Source of the DNA: DATKMP01 sp035541775
Lineage (GTDB): Bacteria; Bacteroidota; Ignavibacteria; UBA10030
Reading direction: 5' to 3'
Length of the DNA stretch: 9,113 nt
Assembly: GCA_035541775.1 (NCBI GenBank)
Contig: DATKMP010000021.1
Coordinates: 1 to 9,113 of the forward strand
A model generated the notes under the pieces. It had not been told where the DNA came from. It made no database searches and was given only the letters and a program-made list of their open reading frames with translations. Position 1 is the first letter of the stretch; every line of letters begins with the position of its first letter. Positions 6,309-9,113 of the stretch are shown in pieces. The position numbers were made by a program, and so were the translations under genes.

Positions 6309-7910
6309 ATGGCATTACAATTTCTTGGTATCGGGGTGCTGAGCTGGACGGCGTTCTTGCCGATTGCCGGCATGATTTTGATCTTGCTCATTCCGAAGGA
6401 ACAACGCAGCGCCATGAAATGGACCGCTGCCGTGATTACGTTTGCGCAGGTTGTTCTTGCCGGATTGATGTATGCACATTTCAATTATAACCTCGGCGGC
6501 ATCAACTCGGTAGAGGGAATGCAATTTGTTGAAAAAGCGAATTGGATCGACATTAAAAGCTTTAATCACATTCGCATCGAATATTTTCTTGGCGTCGATG
6601 GCATCAGTGTGCCGATGGTGATATTAACGGCGCTTATCAGTTTCATCGCGGTGTTCGCATCGTGGAATATCGACAAAGCGCTCAAAGGATATCTTGCAAT
6701 GCTGCTGCTGCTCGATACGGGAATGATGGGCGTGTTCGTTGCTCTCGACTTTTTCCTGTTCTATGTATTTTGGGAAGTAATGCTGCTGCCGATGTATTTT
6801 CTGATCGGTATCTGGGGCGGTCCCCGGCGTGAATATGCTGCTATCAAGTTTTTCCTCTACACGCTCGCAGGCAGCGTGTTGATGCTGCTGGCAATGCTGG
6901 CGTTGTATTTCAGCGTTACGATTCTTGATCCGGCGACCGGAGAAAAAATTCATACGTTCAACATGCTGGCAATGATGAATCCGGCAAACTTTGAAGCGGG
7001 CTCGCTGCTTGCAGGGGCGGGAACGTATCTGCGAACGCTTGCGTACTTTGCGTTGTTCATCGGCTTTGCGATTAAAGTTCCGATCTTCCCATTTCACACG
7101 TGGCTGCCCGATGCGCACGTTGAAGCCCCGACAGCCATCAGCGTTATTCTCGCCGGTGTTTTGTTGAAGATGGGAACATACGGTTTGATTCGCATCAGCT
7201 TCCCGATTTTTCCGGAGCTTGCGCAAAAGTTTGCATTTATGCTCGCCATCCTCGCGTTGATCAATATTGTGTACGGCGCGCTCTGTGCCATGGCGCAAAC
7301 GGATTTTAAAAAACTGATTGCCTATTCCAGCGTGAGCCACATGGGCATTGTTCTTCTGGGAATGTCCGCGTTGAATACGCAGGGAATGATGGGTGCAGTG
7401 TTCCAGATGTTCAATCACGGAACAATCACCGCGATGCTCTTCTTGATCGTCGGCGTTATTTACGATCGTGCGCATACAAGAGATTTGAATTCCTTCGGCG
7501 GACTGGCACTCACGATGCCGAAATATACCGGCATTATGACGGTGGCATTTTTTGCGGCGCTCGGATTGCCGGGTTTAAGCGGATTTGTCTCTGAAGCATT
7601 TTCGTTTCTTGGCGCATTTCAGGTTGATGCACTTCGTTCTATCACGATTGCCGCAACACTTGGAATTATTTTAACTGCCGCATATATGCTGTGGACGTTA
7701 CAGCGAGTGTTTCTCGGCAAAGCAAATGAAAAATGGGCTTCGATGCCGGACGTGAACGGGCGTGAACTATTTACACTTGTTCCGCTGCTCATCGTTGTGC
7801 TGGTGCTCGGCATTTATCCTTCACTGTTGTTAAACGTGATGACGACGTCGGTCAATCATTTTGTCGATGTGATTGCCAAAGGCAGTTCCGGTTTGGCGAT
7901 GCTGCCGTAA
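6309..7910 (+). CDS. nuoM: NADH-quinone oxidoreductase subunit M (ND4)
   Basis: NuoM is the middle antiporter-like proton-pumping subunit of the membrane arm. The 533 residues are close to the usual length (E. coli about 509) and consist largely of hydrophobic helices. Recognisable motifs are YFLGVDGISVPMV (92-104), FYVFWEVMLLPMYFLIGIWGG (151-171) with the buried E156, FAIKVPIFPFHTWLPDAH (253-270) with K256 and H263, VEAPTAISVILAGVLLKMGT (271-290) with K287, KKLIAYSSVSHMG (334-346), and GLPGLSGFVSEAF (419-431) with E429, a glutamate characteristic of NuoM where NuoL and NuoN have lysine. A soluble loop at about 205-235 includes DPATGEKIHTF. No frameshift or missing key residue was seen. nuoN starts 12 bases after the stop codon. 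Confidence 0.98.
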   Translation: MALQFLGIGVLSWTAFLPIAGMILILLIPKEQRSAMKWTAAVITFAQVVLAGLMYAHFNYNLGGINSVEGMQFVEKANWIDIKSFNHIRIEYFLGVDGISVPMVILTALISFIAVFASWNIDKALKGYLAMLLLLDTGMMGVFVALDFFLFYVFWEVMLLPMYFLIGIWGGPRREYAAIKFFLYTLAGSVLMLLAMLALYFSVTILDPATGEKIHTFNMLAMMNPANFEAGSLLAGAGTYLRTLAYFALFIGFAIKVPIFPFHTWLPDAHVEAPTAISVILAGVLLKMGTYGLIRISFPIFPELAQKFAFMLAILALINIVYGALCAMAQTDFKKLIAYSSVSHMGIVLLGMSALNTQGMMGAVFQMFNHGTITAMLFLIVGVIYDRAHTRDLNSFGGLALTMPKYTGIMTVAFFAALGLPGLSGFVSEAFSFLGAFQVDALRSITIAATLGIILTAAYMLWTLQRVFLGKANEKWASMPDVNGRELFTLVPLLIVVLVLGIYPSLLLNVMTTSVNHFVDVIAKGSSGLAMLP

Positions 7911-7922
7911 GCGAGATGGTCG

Positions 7923-9113
7923 ATGAATATTTTCATTCAACAAATACAACAAAACATTTTTCAGTTTCTGCCTGAAACGGCGTTGACCATTACATTTTGT
8001 CTTGCAATTCTTGCCGGAATTATTTTTCGCAAGATGCCAAAACTGATTGGATGGATTTCATTTCTCGGTGTTGCAAGTGCGTTATTCTTTTCCGTTCAAC
8101 AATTCGGCATGCTAGCGTCTATTTTTTCCGGAATGATTGCCGTCGATCCGTTTGCTGTCTTCTTCAAATCGTTGGCAGCGATTTGTTCGCTGTTGATCAT
8201 TCTCTTCTCGTACTTTTCATCCGAAGTGCAAACAACGATGAAACGGATGGCGGAATATTATGCGCTGCTTGTTTCGATGACACTCGGCATGGCTCTCATG
8301 GCCGGTGCATCGAATGTGTTGATGATGGTGTTGGGAATGGAACTCACAAGTTTCTCATCGTACATTTTAGCGGGATATACGAAAGAGGCATCGGATTCCA
8401 GCGAAGCAGCATTGAAATATATTCTCTACGGCGCGGTCGCGAGCGGATTAATGTTGTACGGCATTTCGATTTTATTCGGATTGACCGGTGCGACACAATT
8501 TACGGCGATCAATCATGCATTGTCGAACAACGTGTCGAGTTACTGGGCGCTTCTGCTGGCGACCGTGCTGATCTCTGTGGGGTTCGGCTTTAAAATTTCT
8601 GCTGTGCCGTTCCATTTCTGGACACCGGATGTTTATGAAGGCGCACCGATTCCTATTACGGCATTTCTTTCCGTTGCATCCAAAGCCGCAGGTTTCGCGA
8701 TGCTGATGCGATTCTTCAAAACAGTTTTTATCGATGCCCATGCCGTGCTGGTTCCGGTTGGAATGTGGACGTCGCTGTACGGATTTGAATGGAATAAAAT
8801 CTTTGCCGTCATTTGTGTTCTGACCATGACGCTCGGAAACTTGACAGCCATCTGGCAGGATAATTTGAAACGGATGCTTGCCTATTCCAGTATTGCGCAT
8901 GCGGGGTATATGTTGATGGGCATTGTTGTATTGAGTGACAAAGGATTTGCAGCGGTCTTAATTTATTTTGTGACGTATCTTGTGATGAACCTTGGCGCAT
9001 TTTTCGTGGTGATGCTGGTGGCAAATAAAACGGGAAGCGAAGACATCAGTGCGTACAAAGGCCTCGGGTATCGCATGCCGTTGGCCGGTATTGCGATGGC
9101 ATTTTTTCTTGTC
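7923..9113 (+). CDS. nuoN: NADH-quinone oxidoreductase subunit N (ND2), cut by window end
   Basis: An open frame of 397 codons runs from the ATG at 7923 to the last base of the window without a stop. NuoN is the antiporter-like proton-pumping subunit nearest NuoK. Motifs seen are MVLGMELTSFSSYILAGY (135-152) with E140, EAALKYILYGAVASGLMLYG (161-180), GFGFKISAVPFHFWTPDVYE (220-239) with K224 and H231, GAPIPITAFLSVASKAAGF (240-258) with K254, and NLKRMLAYSSIAHAGYMLMG (314-333), followed by ISAYKGLGYRMP (375-386). The third key lysine of the family, in a late helix, lies beyond the window. The nearby ATG at 7916 is in another frame that soon stops, so 7923 is the start. It is 12 bases after nuoM and has only a weak GAG upstream. 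About 80-110 residues are probably missing, by comparison with the family's usual length. Confidence 0.97.
   Translation, partial: MNIFIQQIQQNIFQFLPETALTITFCLAILAGIIFRKMPKLIGWISFLGVASALFFSVQQFGMLASIFSGMIAVDPFAVFFKSLAAICSLLIILFSYFSSEVQTTMKRMAEYYALLVSMTLGMALMAGASNVLMMVLGMELTSFSSYILAGYTKEASDSSEAALKYILYGAVASGLMLYGISILFGLTGATQFTAINHALSNNVSSYWALLLATVLISVGFGFKISAVPFHFWTPDVYEGAPIPITAFLSVASKAAGFAMLMRFFKTVFIDAHAVLVPVGMWTSLYGFEWNKIFAVICVLTMTLGNLTAIWQDNLKRMLAYSSIAHAGYMLMGIVVLSDKGFAAVLIYFVTYLVMNLGAFFVVMLVANKTGSEDISAYKGLGYRMPLAGIAMAFFLV

Noticed and set aside
6624..7475. A 283-codon open frame on the - strand opposite nuoM
   Set aside because: It lies wholly antisense to a firmly identified gene, its product is rich in His, Gln, Arg and Glu without any recognisable domain, and this composition is what reversed hydrophobic codons produce.
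7997..8593. A 198-codon + strand open frame near the right end
   Set aside because: It is out of frame with nuoN, which runs uninterrupted from 7923 to the window end with clear family motifs. The alternative product shows no domain and looks like a frame shadow.
1..9113. Search for a novel system, mobile element, CRISPR array or RNA gene
   Set aside because: Nearly every base belongs to a recognised nuo gene, the remaining gaps are short, and no array repeats, transposase, tRNA-like structure or foreign-looking segment was seen.

Overview
This window is the interior of a respiratory complex I (nuo) operon. All genes lie on the + strand, tightly packed, with roughly 97% of the bases coding. 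The order is nuoC (last 47 codons), nuoD, nuoH, nuoI, nuoJ, nuoK, nuoL, nuoM and nuoN (first 397 codons, cut by the window end). Each is recognised from family motifs visible in its translation. nuoA and nuoB presumably lie upstream, outside the window.

Layout: positions 1-3038 hold peripheral-arm and junction genes (nuoC end, nuoD with the quinone-site histidines and tyrosine, the membrane heel subunit nuoH, and the two-[4Fe-4S] subunit nuoI). Positions 3050-3891 encode the small membrane subunits NuoJ and NuoK. Positions 3960-9113 encode the three antiporter-like proton-pumping subunits NuoL, NuoM and NuoN. Only two intergenic gaps exceed 15 bases: 68 bases before nuoL and 87 bases before nuoM. 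No gene-free stretch reaches 300 bases. No tRNA, rRNA, mobile element, CRISPR array or terminator was seen.

How they work together: NuoC, D and I carry electrons and bind quinone near the membrane. NuoH completes the quinone chamber and, with J and K, passes the conformational or electrostatic signal to L, M and N, which move protons. The NADH-input module genes nuoE, nuoF and nuoG are absent between nuoD and nuoH. The complex is therefore either an 11-subunit type fed by another donor or takes an input module encoded elsewhere in the genome.

Organism: probably a bacterium of the Bacteroidota/Chlorobi/Ignavibacteria (FCB) group. This is inferred from memory of family sequence flavour (NuoD IGYLHRCFEKH, NuoH YMRVGWHG, NuoI DDCIGCNQCAMACPVDCI), the D-to-H junction without EFG, and inconsistent use of Shine-Dalgarno sites. 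It is a moderate-confidence inference.

This is essentially an ordinary housekeeping operon, and I found no evidence for a novel system. The points most worth a second look are a long NuoL whose 51-residue C-terminal segment appears twice, a promoter-like element overlapped by a perfect inverted repeat in the nuoK-nuoL gap, and a TTG-started nuoK overlapping the nuoJ stop codon.
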